From NCBI GenBank assembly GCA_033964015.1, contig CM066916.1:26615404-26679403 (forward strand): a stretch of DNA of 64,000 bases, in the 5' to 3' direction. The notes below the pieces were generated by a model that made no database searches, had not been told where the DNA came from, and saw only the letters and a program-made list of their open reading frames with translations. The DNA comes from Scolanthus callimorphus. Its lineage: Eukaryota; Cnidaria; Anthozoa; Actiniaria; Edwardsiidae. Shown in pieces: positions 13,156 to 46,000 of the stretch (position 1 is its first letter; the number at the start of each line of letters is the position of its first letter). The position numbers and the translations under genes are program-made.

Positions 13156-16152
13156 ATGGCATTCAAAACTTTCATCGGTGAGGATCTCAGAAACAAACCA
13201 TGTTGTCTAGGTTGCAAGTAGCAATGCTCGCTGTCCGGCGGTCGTGTGGGCCATGCTTTCCTACATATGATTCGGCATATCTTCAATGTGCTTTAAAGTA
13301 CTTAATTTCTGATATTTCTTTTCTACGATAGAGAAGTAAATCAAACGTTATCTAAATAATATCTTATTTGTTTGTTGTATCTGCTGTGCCGTTTTGGAGA
13401 AACCTGTTCGATTTTTTCGCATTACCAAAACCTTTAAAAGTATGTCTCTGGTATAAGAAATCCCGCAAAATACAGCGCAAGATCCCGAGGGGTGACGGTG
13501 CTACAGACCCATTCTATTGCCAAATTACCGATGTATTTTTCCCCTGCCTGTAGGTCTATTGGTACCATTTGTACTAACTGCCTTGTTGTCCCTGCCGGAA
13601 CAAGTACATGGTAACCTGCAGGATCGCCTTGTCAAATACCATGTTGGCGCTTTGGTCACTAAAGCGGGGAAAGCATTCGAATGTTATGTGAGTACGGGGT
13701 GACTATATATTTTGATAACAATAAACAGGTAAAGGATTCTTAGTTATAACGTTTGTTTTCCCTGTTTGTTGTTTCCTGTCAAAAGATGACAAGAGGTTTT
13801 GCTTAGAAAGCGGCCCTTTTAAGTCAGACACTCTCCTTTTCATTCGACAAAGGTCTTATAGAAGACGCATTATATGTAGAAACCTCAAAATAGCTATCTA
13901 CATACAAAGATTAATGCTTGAGTTACCAAATTCAGTTGAAATACCGCACTACATTCCCTAAATCAGCCGATGGAAATGGATGCTTTCTCTGACTCGGTAT
14001 GTTGCTAGGCTGACAAAATGGAGGCTGACAGAGGCTCTTTTTAAAGATCATTTGCAGATACGGTCTCAGAAGAACATTCCTCGATCCTAATCAAACGCTT
14101 TGTTTTTCATAAACAGAAAGCTGCGCATGGCTTCAGAAGCTCTCACAGAGGTGGTAAATTGTGGAACACTCTGAAGAAGCTTATTTCCCACTATCCGCCA
14201 AACACCATGACAACGGTAAGACGGTAGCAACCCTTCATCAGTTTTACTCTATTGCATTCAATTAAAATGCAACTTCCGTTCCGATAGACAAATATCTTCT
14301 GAAGATCACATTCAATGTATTGGTTGCGTTTCTCAAGCTTGTTGCAAGTTCGATAGGCTTTATCTCTATAAATGTATTTACCCAAGTTTCTTTAGGCAAA
14401 TGTGTCCAATTCCCGCCATTAAAGCGCGCATGCATGCAACAGGAAAGTAGAAAAAAGATATGTTGCTACGTATATTTTGGAATAATATCCGATAGTTTCA
14501 GACGCTATTCCGCGGTTTTAATCTCAAACCCGCTCATTACTTTCGTCGACAGAAAGCAGCCCGCCTTGGTAGCTGTCTAACATGGGTAGAAGCTCTGAAG
14601 AAGCCACTGAAAATTGTACGTCAATTGGACAAAACAGTGTTCTCCTGTAGCGGTTCCAGACAGCTCAGTAAGCGGCTCCTAGACGTACATGTTGGCATAA
14701 AGACGCTTATAATGCTTTACGTAAGTCGAAAACACTGAGAAATTCTAGCGCGCCATACATACAAGAATTTGTTGTCGAATTAGTTTTAGAAACAAGTATC
14801 GTTTACAATATAAAATGTATATATTGTCAAAAAACATCCAGTCCTCAACTAGAATGATTCATTATGAATTCAGCCTATTGCTATGTTACCTATCAATATG
14901 TCGCAAAGCGTCATCTTGAATGGCTTAGTCTCATAACTGTTATTTGCACATACAATTCGATTCGCGTAATCATTTCTAGGAAAGTCACGGTTGTCGGAGT
15001 TTCTTTGTTCTGAAACTGCATGCAGTCTGTTTCTAGGAAATCGATTAGTCTCGCTACCAAACTCGCTCCCGTGGTTATTATTTTGCTAGGCTTGAAATCT
15101 GCAACGCTTGGTAAGGTATACATCTGCATCATTATCATTGCCATTGCTATGACACGAAAGACACCTCCTTCTAAAATACAGGAGCTCTGGAGGGTTGCGG
15201 CGCACTAAGTCATTATTGGTTATTTATTGCTTGCATAATTTTGAATCTCTACAGAGTCACTTCACCACGGTCAAACCAACAGCGCCTAAAGCTATCAACA
15301 TGACGGCACTGAGGAGAGTGGCTAGGAATGATGCAGCTAATATTCTACTGGCTTCGGTAAGCATACTTGTTAGGCCTTCTCTGGGACCATATCTCGCCCT
15401 ATCTCACAGCTCCTAATTGGCACACGGTTTCCTTATCTCTCCTTGTCTCGCCTTTCAATTGGATCATTTCCCCCTTATCTCGCCTTTCAATTGGACCATT
15501 TCCCCTTATCTCGCCTTTCAATTGGACCATTTTCCCCTTATCTCGCCTTATCTCGCTTAGACGGGCGTTGAGATGAGTGTGGAAAATTATTTGTATTTGT
15601 GTTTAGTAATCACGTACTCAGTGTGTGCTAGTAACTTTACTCCAATGTTATCCAAAAAATGTCTCAAAATATCTAATAATAACTTTAATCAGTTAATCGT
15701 ATTCGTAAAGATGTTAAAATCTTCCAGTTTATCAAAGACCACATTTCAATTGTGCACACTTGCGACATAACGACACTAAGAACAATACCATGCGAACAAA
15801 ACGTCGAAGTCCACACAAAATAAAATAAGTTCATTGCTTTGCTGAAGTAATCTAATGATGATCCATGGAAAATGGTGAATATTTCAATTATTCTCCCATG
15901 CTTTTTTCGTTGCAACATAACGTCCTTATGTCGCTAGTGTGCACCGGGCTTAACTCTTCCACCAGTGGTAATGGTTATAATGGTGGACGGGATTCTAACA
16001 CGGTTTTGCATGGATTACAGGGAAGACGAGGTGTGGCACCAAAGTACCTGGTAAATCTGGAGGTGCTGGATCTCGTGGAAGAAATAGCAAAAAAGATGAA
16101 GCTATACTGCATTCCAACGAGCATCAACTTGCCAACAAAAGCCAAATCCTAA
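13156..16152 (+). CDS. Secreted basic protein of unknown family (seven exons)
   Basis: Built from splice sites: exons 13156-13177, 13554-13687, 14117-14215, 14553-14720, 15026-15115, 15255-15356 and 16021-16152 (stop TAA). Every intron is GT-AG and the lengths give one 249-codon frame (747 bp, phases 1,0,0,0,0,0). The protein starts MAFKTFIGLLVPFVLTALL and continues SLPEQVHG, a classical signal peptide, so it should enter the secretory path. The mature part is rich in Lys/Arg, with four cysteines (51, 93, 117, 235). Exons 3 and 4 both begin KAA. There is a hydrophobic stretch, LAPVVIILLGL, at about 154-164 (membrane helix or core). The C-terminus is helical-looking (LEVLDLVEEIAKKMKLYC). A TATA box lies upstream. 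I recognise no family: a secreted effector, matrix protein or antimicrobial precursor are all guesses. The least certain junction is the end of exon 5 (GTATAC donor chosen for phase; GTAAGG lies 4 bp before). Confidence 0.72.
15366..15562. repeat. 'cttatctcgcctttcaattgga' short tandem repeat
   Basis: Three to four copies of a unit of about 35 bp (ccttatctcgcctttcaattggaccatttcc). It lies in the last intron of the secreted-protein gene and is related in inverted orientation to 6085-6232. Confidence 0.75.
15750..15952. mobile_element. MITE, gtgcacac family, copy 1
   Basis: Inverted ends: left 'gtgcacacttgcgacataac', right 'gtcgctagtgtgcaccgggc'. The interior has 'aatctaatgatgatccatgg'. The same element recurs at 21767-21897 (one-ended) and 42314-42532 (both ends). 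It has no coding capacity. It ends 68 bp before the acceptor of exon 7 of the secreted-protein gene. Confidence 0.65.
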
Positions 16153-17465
16153 GAATTCACACTAAAACAGAGACATATTTCTCTAATCTGGCAGATTCTC
16201 GTATCAATAGCACTTATCACTGTAAATAATATAGCTACGACATCACGGGCGCACTGATTGGCTATATTTATAAAAGCTCTATTTAACCCATAAAGTAATA
16301 GCTATATCATGAAATCATTAGGGCGCACTTTTCTTTCATCGGCGAAATAGAGCACTTGTTATGTTGGGAGACACACTCAGACCGTTGGAAAAAGAACTCA
16401 ACTGCGGCGCGTGGTTTTGCCACGTTCTCGCGGTGTCCCCCAACATCACGCGTACTTTATTTCGCCTATTACTCTTATAAAGGTGTGCCCTAATACTCAA
16501 ATAAAGAAAAAAATGCGTTAGTTCAAGGGGAAATAATTTATAAATAATAGATTTACAATCTAAGCCAAGAATTGGCCAAGGGGTTTTGCTTTGAGCGCCT
16601 ACTATTTATATTTAGATATATTTATACATATTTAAAATTGCTGCAATGTTGTATGAAAGAATAAAGTTAGATTACAAGCTATAAACTTTGACAAAATGCA
16701 TAGATATATACGTAAGCAAATATTTATAGCGAAGCTATTATTTCTAGGTAAATAGTATTTATAATTTGATGTATTTTGAACCTCACCCTACATTTTTCGA
16801 GAATGACCCTAGAGGTATCAATGACATTAAAACGTACATTACGGAAGGTTATTGACTTCGAGGAATGAGAAATATATTGCATAGAATGATTGGCCTTAGC
16901 TTTGCTTGTATTATACTTGCACATGTGTTTTTTTTTTCAAAATTGTAAAAAGTCGTTCGAATTTTCCTATCGCCATTGCCATGCCAATCATTCGCAAATG
17001 TTCTTCAAAAACTCACTTGAGCTTTGAAGTCTTCTTACTAATATATGAATTTTACAGAAGATCGTTATCATAAATACATTGAATTTATAATAGAATGTAT
17101 AATCAACAATATTTTAATATGCTAAAAGCAACTTGTTTATTTATTTTGCTAAAAAATATCATATTTTACATGATGTACAATTTTTAAATGAATAATAAAT
17201 GCAGCACTGTAAAAATAAAAGTATTTTTCTAAATTTTAATAAAATGATGCTACTTGATATGATGTCAGTTTATTCATTTATACACCTACGTTGCTCCGTG
17301 AAACTATTGTCTGATTTCAACTGTGGGTCTCTGACATTTATAGAGGACATTACCGTGGGGCGACGATGGATTTTATTTTCGAGTACGGGGATCTTCGAGC
17401 CTCCGCTCTTTCTCAGTGTGATATGGATACCAATTGACATATAGTTCATACATATCTAAAGGCGC

Positions 17466-18363
17466 GATCAAATGGTGATGAGAGTTTCTCATCGACTCTC
17501 ATGCACTTTGAACACTTTGAGTTGTTGGCCGTTTGATCGCGCGGATGAGAATTTTTCAGTCAGCAGCTGTCGCCAAAAGAACTGCAGCTTCATTTGGTTC
17601 CTGAACTGCAGGCTTTCCTCCTCCGCGGATAGTATTATATTATCCCTGGTGCCATTGTTACTGTAATGAGGTATGGGTCACGGATTGTAAGGTAAACCAG
17701 AATCCGTAATCCAAGTTTTTATTAGCTTTGGAATCCGGAATCCGTAGAATGAATCCGGAATCCATATAGCAGGAATCCAGAATCCAAAGGCCTTGAGAAT
17801 CCGGAATCCAAGAATTTATTCAGATAAAGAAATATTGGAATCCGGATTCTTTGAGAATTATGGAATCCAGAATCCATTGGTATGGAATCCGGAATCAAAG
17901 GGCTGGAATCCGGAATACAAGATCTGCTTGGATTACCTTACATGGGGCAATATGGGGATGAACACTCCGGTTCGCGGTAACGCGACTGCGGGGCGTTACG
18001 GGTTTGGGCGTCGTGTTCTTCGATGCTGGTTGTTGAATAGCGTCTCTCGGCATCGAAGAACCGACGCCCTGTAACAATGGCACCGAACGCAGCCTCTGAG
18101 GGTGGGATGCAACGTTCTACCCTTCTCGAAGTTTTGTTATGAAGCGATGTAGTTAATTATCTACATATATTTATATCGCGAAACTGACCAATCAGAGGCT
18201 GTATATTTACATAACAATGAAATACATTCAAAATATAATTATTGTAATGACTTATAATAGGAACTGGGTGCTAGTGCTCACGCTGACTCCATCAACTCTC
18301 ATCACAGTTTGATCGCTTCCCGTGAGAGTAGATGATTAGTAGCTCTCATCACCGTTTGATCCC
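17466..18363. mobile_element. Composite inverted-repeat element, about 0.9 kb
   Basis: The ends are inverted copies: 'gatcaaatggtgatgagag' on the left and 'ctctcatcaccgtttgatc' on the right. Inside lie a GGAATCC minisatellite and a second hairpin (17995-18072, arms gggcgtcgtgttcttcgatg / catcgaagaaccgacgccc). It appears to be a non-autonomous element with a second one nested in it. Confidence 0.5.
17690..17932. repeat. GGAATCC-type minisatellite
   Basis: An irregular array of ggaatccggaatcc / gaatccagaatcc units, about 17 copies of the core 'aatcc', diverged by substitutions and short spacers. Confidence 0.8.
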
Positions 18364-18368
18364 TGCTT

Positions 18369-18508
18369 AACACTTATTAACTGGGACCCAGGGAGACAGT
18401 ATATTTTGTGGTCCCGAGACCGCTGATATTTACCGAAGCGAAGCTGAGGGGAACATGAGCGGTCTCGGGACCACAAAACACTGATTTCCTCGGTCCAAGT
18501 TAATAAAC
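18369..18508. repeat. Foldback repeat with long hairpin
   Basis: The inner arms 'ttttgtggtcccgagaccgc' and 'gcggtctcgggaccacaaaa' are perfect complements. Outer parts (ttaactgggacc / ggtccaagttaat) also pair. A short element of MITE type. Confidence 0.7.
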
Positions 18509-19918
18509 TACTGTGTTGGTATTTTCGGGCTCCTGGGACCAAAACAAAGATGGCAGCCTACATGAACAGCGTTTCTCTCCAAAATTTGCAAGTTTTGACG
18601 AACGTTTTGATAATTTAGGGTATGAAATAAGCGAGGATCAAACCTGGGCTTACAAATATGGCAAGTAGAAACTTCCATATAAGGAAATTTTAGAGAAAAC
18701 GACACATTTCAACGGGAGCTATCTCGATTTGACCAGAAAAGTGAAGTTTAATAAAATGAATTGAACAACTCACCTGGTAAAGTCGTGCTTCTTGTTCTGA
18801 TTCCCAGTGTTGTAAAGATCCAATTTCCCTTTGTAGTGCTGTACCTTTCTCTGCAGTTAAGTTGAGCTAAGATTTTTATCCCTAGAACTAGAACGAAACC
18901 TTGTTTTGTGCCTTAACTAGATGAGGAAAACGTAACAAGACACTGCAAAATTGGCGGGAAATAGTGTAAGCGCGCGTACACATCCGGGACATTCGGTACA
19001 TAACTTTTCAATATTTTCACTAGTGAAGAAATGGAAAATACGAGTGTTTTAGTTTCCGGTAAAACAGCGGTATCCATATAATAATGTGACAAGAACAATA
19101 GTTTTTGACACGGGAAATCAAAATTCATATTTCAAGCAACCGTGTCATTTTCTTTTAGACACAACTAAATAAATGATACAAAATCTCCAAGCGCCTTTAT
19201 TTTCACTGATATCCTCACTAGTGGAATTAATGCAAGCGCCGTCGACTAGCTTTTCGTTGCGACAGAACGCCAGTGGACTGCAATAAGCCAAGGAACTGAT
19301 TCGCTTAGATGGTTTGATTGACAATACAGAAAAAAAAGTGACATTTTGAAATTACGCAGCGCGGAACAACGGATTTAGCTATAACCGTTTGAATTCCTTG
19401 ATTTGTTCAGTGAAGAAAAGAAATGGACCTACAAGTTAGACTTCGTAATCACCGAACTTTAGCATAATATTATGTTATAAGTTTGCCCTGTGTCACACTT
19501 GACAAGCACGCAAAAACTGGCGGGAATTTTGGCGGAAAAATCAGTCATTCAGAAACATTCCTCATGTAATACAGACAGAGCTAGACAATACGCAAATAGG
19601 CTGTACAAATATTTGCGTTTATTTTAACTGCATGCCAGAGCTACAGCACCAGCGTTGATGCAGCTGTTGATACGTTATAAAATAAATGTCGATTTTCTCT
19701 CCACAAACAAATTCTTTACATCGCTCTAAATCCTAATTTATTTTTCTATTTGCGTTGGATATACCTTCCATACACCGTACAGAAATCATGAAATGTATGC
19801 ACTTGTGTACCACGAATATCCATACTGAGTTACACTTCCAGTATCTTATAAAGATTCTTAGGCTAAGTTGACCAGTGAGTGGAACGAAGTCAAGAATTCC
19901 TTACTTTCTACTATCTAC

Positions 19919-20607
19919 TTAAGGTTACTGAGAACCTTCGCGCACGTCCTCGGAAAAAAAATCATACTCGTCCTTAGTTTAACCAAAACATGTCAACCTA
20001 TATATCGTTGGAAAGCTTATAGAATGGACTAGCAGGCTATGGCAAAAAGAAGTAACCTATTATTAAACAGAATTTTTTTAAAGCTTTTATAAAAAAATTG
20101 AGTGTGACATTTTCAAGAGCTATCGCCGTCGAACTGCTTGACCTTGACTCCCAAGAAACACAGCGTTTTAATCCTTAAAGGTGTTTCTCAAAAACCGTGT
20201 CTGCGTTTTTAAAATTTTGTTTACTTCAAAAGTTATGATTTTTTTAAATTTTTAGAGCGTAATTTGACCTTGGAAATTTAAAAGTTCCATAACTTTTGAA
20301 CAACGCAAAATTTTAAAAAACACAGACACGGTTTTTGAGAAACACCTTTAAGGATTAAAACAATGTTTTACTTGGGAGTGAAGGTCAAGCAGTTCGGCAG
20401 CGATAGCTCTTGAAAGTGTCACACCCACATTTTAAATAAAACCTTCAAAAAAATTCTGTTTATCAAAAAGTTATTTCTTTTTGTCATAGTCTGCTAGTCC
20501 ATTTTATAAGCTTTCCAACGATATATAGGTTGACATGTTTTGGTTAAACTAAGGAGTTGTATGATTTTTTTTCCGAGGAGGTGCACGAAGGTTCTCAGTA
20601 ACCTTAA
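19919..20607. mobile_element. Foldback element of 0.69 kb flanked by TTAA
   Basis: The two halves are imperfect inverted copies over nearly the whole length. Left end 'ttaaggttactgagaacctt', right end 'aaggttctcagtaaccttaa', with 'aaaacatgtcaacctatata', 'gctatcgccg' and 'tccttaaaggtgtttctcaa' on the left mirrored on the right. TTAA stands at both tips. No ORF. It is a non-autonomous foldback transposon; the TTAA may be target-site duplication or part of the terminal repeat. Confidence 0.8.
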
Positions 20608-20839
20608 AGTGTCTACCAAAAAACAAGTAAATGCCAGATGAAAGATCTTCAGTTGAAGCCGGTGAACATATTCGAAATAATTTTTTGAAAAGCTTATTCC
20701 TGCGACGAGTTATGCAAGAAGTCAAAGGCGTATCTAAAAAAAGCTAAGGTGAAATCTCACTTCAAGCGAAAACACCATAATGGCTTCCACCCGTGAATAA
20801 GTACAGTCTTGTCTCGAGAGCCGTTAGGTTTTTAACCGT

Positions 20840-40689
<19,850 letters not shown>

Positions 40690-42313
40690 CGCGGTTCCAG
40701 TCAATTTCCTTCGCTATTCACTGTCAAAACACAGTTCCACAGAGCTGTAAACTTGAGGCGCAAAAGAGATATTTCGGTGAGTTCAATCATCGGTGATGTT
40801 TCGGTATTTTTGATCCCTCGCCGGTATCCAAGCGTTTCGCGCGCTATGGCTCAATTCAGTCCCTGCAGTGGACAAAGAGAAAATAGCAAACTCGTGAGGA
40901 AACTTTTCGAGCTCAGCTATCTCGTACACGCGATCTCTAAAACTCATCTGTCGAGGTATTTCGACGCGAGAATTTGTGTTCAGGAAACTGTCAGCCCTTT
41001 ACATCCGGTTTTTTCGCGTTCCATCTTGTACGTTATTGAACAGACAGTTAGTGAATTATCTTTGGGATCCCGTACGTTGATAAAAATAGCGGCAAACCCC
41101 TAGGAATTAAGTCGTTACCCCGAGAAATTATTCTGAACTTTAGACTCCATTGTGCCACAGAAACAACAACTTGAATGTAAAACTCCGCTCCGAAGAAGCC
41201 AGTTCAGTGTGACTTGTTTGATCCCAAATGAGGTTTATAGTTTCTCACTAGAGAGCTGGGGCAACACAACTTCAACGCAATGCATCCAAAGTTTCTATGT
41301 GTCCTTCAAACTACCAAGCTCATGACTACTTGAGCGACAATTCATGATTTGATCAGCATATTCGTATGTTCTGTACGGTTGAGTGACGCAGCGGCAAAAT
41401 TGAGCTAAGCAGTGACATGTAATGGCTTTACAAACTGTCACCTAGGCAGTGCGACCTCTAACACCACACAAGGGTAGCTTCCGGTGAGTGTTCGATATGA
41501 ATAGCTACAAGTTGAGATAAATAAAACCCGAACCGCTTGTCTCACTTGAAAGCTATTGATAACCAACTCGGGATCATAACTTGAAAGATTAGTATGTCCT
41601 CCTGCTCTTATCGACGAATCGTACTACATAGAATAGATAGAATTGAAAACTAGAAAACATGTTGTGTTATATTTTTTTGCAGAACAAGAATAAACCATAA
41701 ACAACAAATGAAGCTTTTTTAATTAAAATACATGAGAAAAACAAGAAACAAAAGGTCCAAAAGAAGAATGGCTGCTGCATGCGGTAATGTATCGATATAT
41801 TTTATTTTAATGAAATTAAAACAATAATTATATGATAATTAGATTTCAGTGTAATGGGAATGTACGCACATAAAAGAACGAAGGAGAGTTTATAATATCT
41901 GCACAAAACTGTCAGCAAGAAAAAATACGTAAATACATAGCAGATTTTTATCTCCACAAAATGCAATGCGTTTTGCAGCTCAGAGGAGGCTGTCACACCG
42001 GATATTGCCAATGATGTCAATTGTAGATTTCACCGGTGACACTAGAAGACAAAGAATCGTGTTCAGTTGTTGGATTAATTATTTTCTGCTTGACTACTCA
42101 ATTATACAACAATGGATCATTTATTTTTATAGAAACATTTGTGCTCAGTGCTCAGTTACATAAAGCTTGAATTAGAGTTTTTTCGGAAATGAAAAAACCT
42201 TTCACATAATGATGTCCATTTCGAAAACCACGAAATTTCACGAGGAACACGTTCAAGTTGACATGATGACAAGTTGTTTATGATGCACGGCTTGCTTTTC
42301 TCGCATTTCAGTT

Positions 42314-42532
42314 AAGCCCGGTGCACACTAGCGACGACATAACGACACAAGGACGTTATGTTGCAACGAAGAAAGCATGGGAAAACATTGGAAATAATCA
42401 ATATTTTCCATGGATCATCATTAGATTAGTTCACCAAAGCAATCTTATGTTATTTTCTGACTTCTTGAAACCACTGAATTTTGTTAGCGTGGTATTTTTC
42501 TTATGTCGTCGCAAGTGTGCACCAGGCTTTAG
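42314..42532. mobile_element. MITE, gtgcacac family, complete copy
   Basis: Ends 'aagcccggtgcacactagcg' and 'cgcaagtgtgcaccaggctt', with inner 'gacataacgac' and 'cttatgtcgtc'. The best-preserved copy of the family also seen at 15.8 and 21.8 kb. Confidence 0.85.
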
Positions 42533-42693
42533 TGACATTGATATGTTGTAGGCCATTGTATTGTAGATATTGTAAAAATATGAAACAAACAGAAAAAATA
42601 GACACACGCCTAAATCGAGGAATGCTCACTGGCACTTAGAATTTTTTTCTAAACAAGCGCTCACCTGCAGAAATGAAAAAAAGAATTATGAAA

Positions 42694-42762
42694 ATCATCA
42701 GGGTTCGAACCTGTAACTTTCCAGTTACTATACCCAAACCCTAACCACTACGCTATGAGTGA
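42694..42762 (-). tRNA. tRNA-like sequence (pseudo-tRNA or SINE head)
   Basis: The minus strand reads TAGCGTAGTGGTTAGGGTTT (A-box like), then TAACTGGAAAGTTA and ACAGGTTCGAACCC (B box). The acceptor arms do not pair and no discriminator/CCA fit is seen, so it is probably not a working tRNA. It is followed by a T-rich stretch, as in RNA polymerase III retroposons. Confidence 0.4.
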
Positions 42763-43019
42763 ATTCGCTGGTTCGGACAGCTCGTTTTATTGATTACGTA
42801 CCTTAATAGTATTAATCTTTAATAGAACGAGGTATATACTATAAAAATATACTAAAACGATGTATTAACCCTTATCCTGACTAGTAGTCTTGATAGTTCA
42901 GATATTTTGAATGTTTTTAGGTCAATTTGAAGTAATATTATCAAAATATTGTTAAATTATTCATGGTGAGCATTCCTCCATTTAGGAATGACGCCGATTC
43001 CATACGGCGCGTTGAGCAT

Positions 43020-46000
43020 CTAAGGTGGCCCATCAAGAGCACATGCAGTAGGAGCCCGTGGGGCGGGTACTCCACTGATTTTGGTTGGTGAATGTGCCGC
43101 CAAGGTCTCCAAAACCTGATCCTATCAGACTGTAATCTTCATTACAGTTGCATGGTTTATTCTTTTATCAATTCTGTCTCTCTTTTCATGTTTAGAGTGG
43201 GTTATCTAAACCAGACTTCTTGCCTTGCCGCCACAATTGTCTTATTAACAATAGAAAAGGCGCGCGTTTCTAAAAATAACTTGTTCTGTCAAAAACGCTG
43301 CCCTTAAGAATATATCTCCATCTCAGATGAGGCTCCTGCCCACAGGAAAATCAAACTAAAAAATAGTCTTTCGATTTGTATGTCACATATGCGATGTATG
43401 TCACATATGCATATGCTATGCGACTGGCATAGCGCCAAGAATGGTGTGTTTTAGTTTATTTGGCAAATAACGTGGCCCCGGTTGAGTAAGCAGAATTGTA
43501 ATTGTCTAATTGATATGATAATAGATATTTTGAGCGAAGAGCACTTTATCATGTGCACATAAGGATACGTGAAACTGTCATTTTCTAGACAAATTAGGTG
43601 CTTTCTTTTTTGTGTTCAGATTTTGATAAAAAAGGGCCAAAAACCTGTTACTTGTTACTCAAATGTTTGGAACCTCTTGGCTTGATTTAGGTTTGTTTTG
43701 GAAGAACTACATGCAGAAGTTCATAACCAGAAGTGTCTGTCTTGGTGTTTTACCCGCGCGCCGATTGGGCAAAAAAAATCTATTTTTAGAAACACCGAAC
43801 AGGAAGCCCACGCACGACTCGGCGCAAGAAAAATGGCGGTCATGATGCGAGTGGACGAGAAAAGTCTCAAGATTATATTATCGCCAATCAGCGTCTAACG
43901 ACAAGGACTGAGGCGTTCATCTCGTCCACTCGCATCGTAGACTAGACGAACTTTCGGAAAATCGTACTTCATGAGGCATTTTTAGTAAAAGCTGGCAACA
44001 AGTGCCATCTTATGCGAAATTTAACGCTGAATCCGAATTGTTTTGTTGCCAACGCAGATTTTGCATTTTAAGAGGTGAAATGACGTCATGATTGACAGCT
44101 GTCACCATATCAAGCTTTTGCCCCACAAATGTTGCTCATAAGGCCGTGTCCCATATAAGGAAGTTACTTTCCTTATTTGGGAGATACGCGTGCTGTTTGC
44201 CTACCCTCGAGGTCAAACTCTCTAAAGGAACTCAAGTGGCTATCGTCTTTATCCGTGATATTTTTCATCAAAAACAAACCAAAAACGTTGTGAATCGTAG
44301 TTGTAGTTTTCTTAAAAGGGCAATTCTAGGCTTAAATAGCGCTAAAAGTATCAAACCGATTTCTTTCTATGGAAATTCATGAAATTTGCGTGTAGGATCT
44401 GAGACGAAAATAATATCCCTTGAGATGTAAAAGATAAAACAACCGCCTACATCGTAACGGCGCATCCTGACAGTTACAAATTCTTTATCTGCATATTTCT
44501 GCCTTTTACCACAGTTTCTCGATGTTGTAATAACATTTTTGTACTAACCATACCGTCATAAGATTAAATAAAGCTGTTCTTTTCAGTTTCAGGGCAAAAA
44601 AAAGGGAAAATTACGGCAGTTATTTCGGCGGGACACACACTTGACCTACAAGTCACGTTATCTGTAGTTCCTAGACTCCGGAATTCTGGTCGAGCGTTTG
44701 AAATGAGCAACGAAAGCTTGATATGACAAACCTCTACAATGAATTTTTCGCCGATTTTTCTTTTCAAATTTTAACGGCCAGTGACATTCAAATGTATAAG
44801 TGGCAATGTGATATTCAAAAAAATGTATCTATATTAGGGATAGGGTGATTGATGGGCGTAGAACGTCATCCAAAATGGCGGATCCAAGATGGCCGCCGTG
44901 CCGCCATTTTGGATATCTGTTGATTGTTTGAGGCCATCACGTTCAAAGGCTAAACTTAAAAAAAAAGACAACACTTAAACGATTTTGCAATACATAAAAA
45001 GTAGCAACTGACGATTATGGTGGAAAGAGAATAATATATAGGCAAATATATGATTGTTGTTAGTGAATTTAGGTAGGAAGCGCAATCCATAAAAATTATA
45101 GCAACTTAGTCGTCCCTACTGTAAAAGTTCTCACTATGACTATTGATTTCAAAGCCTATCACTGAGTCAAATACATCTACGACTATTGTTTTAAATGCAT
45201 GCAGAATATTCCTCTTACACACACAGGATAATAATGATAAGAAAAAAGCAGGGATTAAGGGGGAAATCATTCTATGGCAATTTAGGCTTTGCTCCAGCCT
45301 TTTCCGAATTTTTTTTTATAGCCTGGTGTTAGCAACTTTGAACTTATAAGCAAAAGTAGCGAATGTAAGACTTAATTTGTCCTCGGAGTAGCTTTCCTCT
45401 CTATGCTTGAAAGCCCTTTCCTATTCCAACCCCTTTCTTGTCTGAGGTTTCCTTTTGAGGTTTCTGCTGGTCCTGAGTTTTCCGCTGTTTTCGATTAAGC
45501 CAAGGGGGCAGCAGATTGCATGATCGTTGTGAACGAACTTTTGATATAAGGACTTCAAAGGCACAGTTTTGTTGCCGGGACTAAGGATGATCATCGAAAA
45601 ATGGTGATATCGTTTAGATCGTAAAATCAAGCGGCGGTGAATCTGATTCACCTTTTCATATTGATTTGCCTTTTAATGTATTTAATATGGCTTCATTCGA
45701 CCAGCAGCACTGCATTTCATACTGTGATACCTTGAATTCATTGTCAGGTATTTATTTCCATGTCTTGTTTGACTACCAGACTGATAGTTTCTAAAAATCA
45801 AATTTGACGATATGGCGGCCATCTTGGATCCGCCATTTCAGAATATCACAGCACCGCCATATCCGAATAATACAACAATTTTTCGTATAGAACATTCTAA
45901 ACTATCCTGTTCAAGTTAAATATTCGTTCGAATTTGAAATATAGCGACAAAACTATTTTAAGGGGTTCGCGAACAGCTGTCAATCATGATGACGTCATTT

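Larger units (their letters stand above)
16153..20839. other. Gene-free stretch between the secreted-protein gene and FGFR
   Basis: Contains a possible AATAAA signal at 16500-16505 (about 350 bp after the stop), very AT-rich DNA to 17.4 kb, a composite inverted-repeat element at 17466-18363, a hairpin at 18369-18508 and a 0.69-kb foldback at 19919-20607. No exon was recognised. Confidence 0.5.

Noticed and set aside
42694..42762. Functional tRNA gene
   Set aside because: A and B boxes are present but the acceptor arms do not pair, so it is listed only as tRNA-like.
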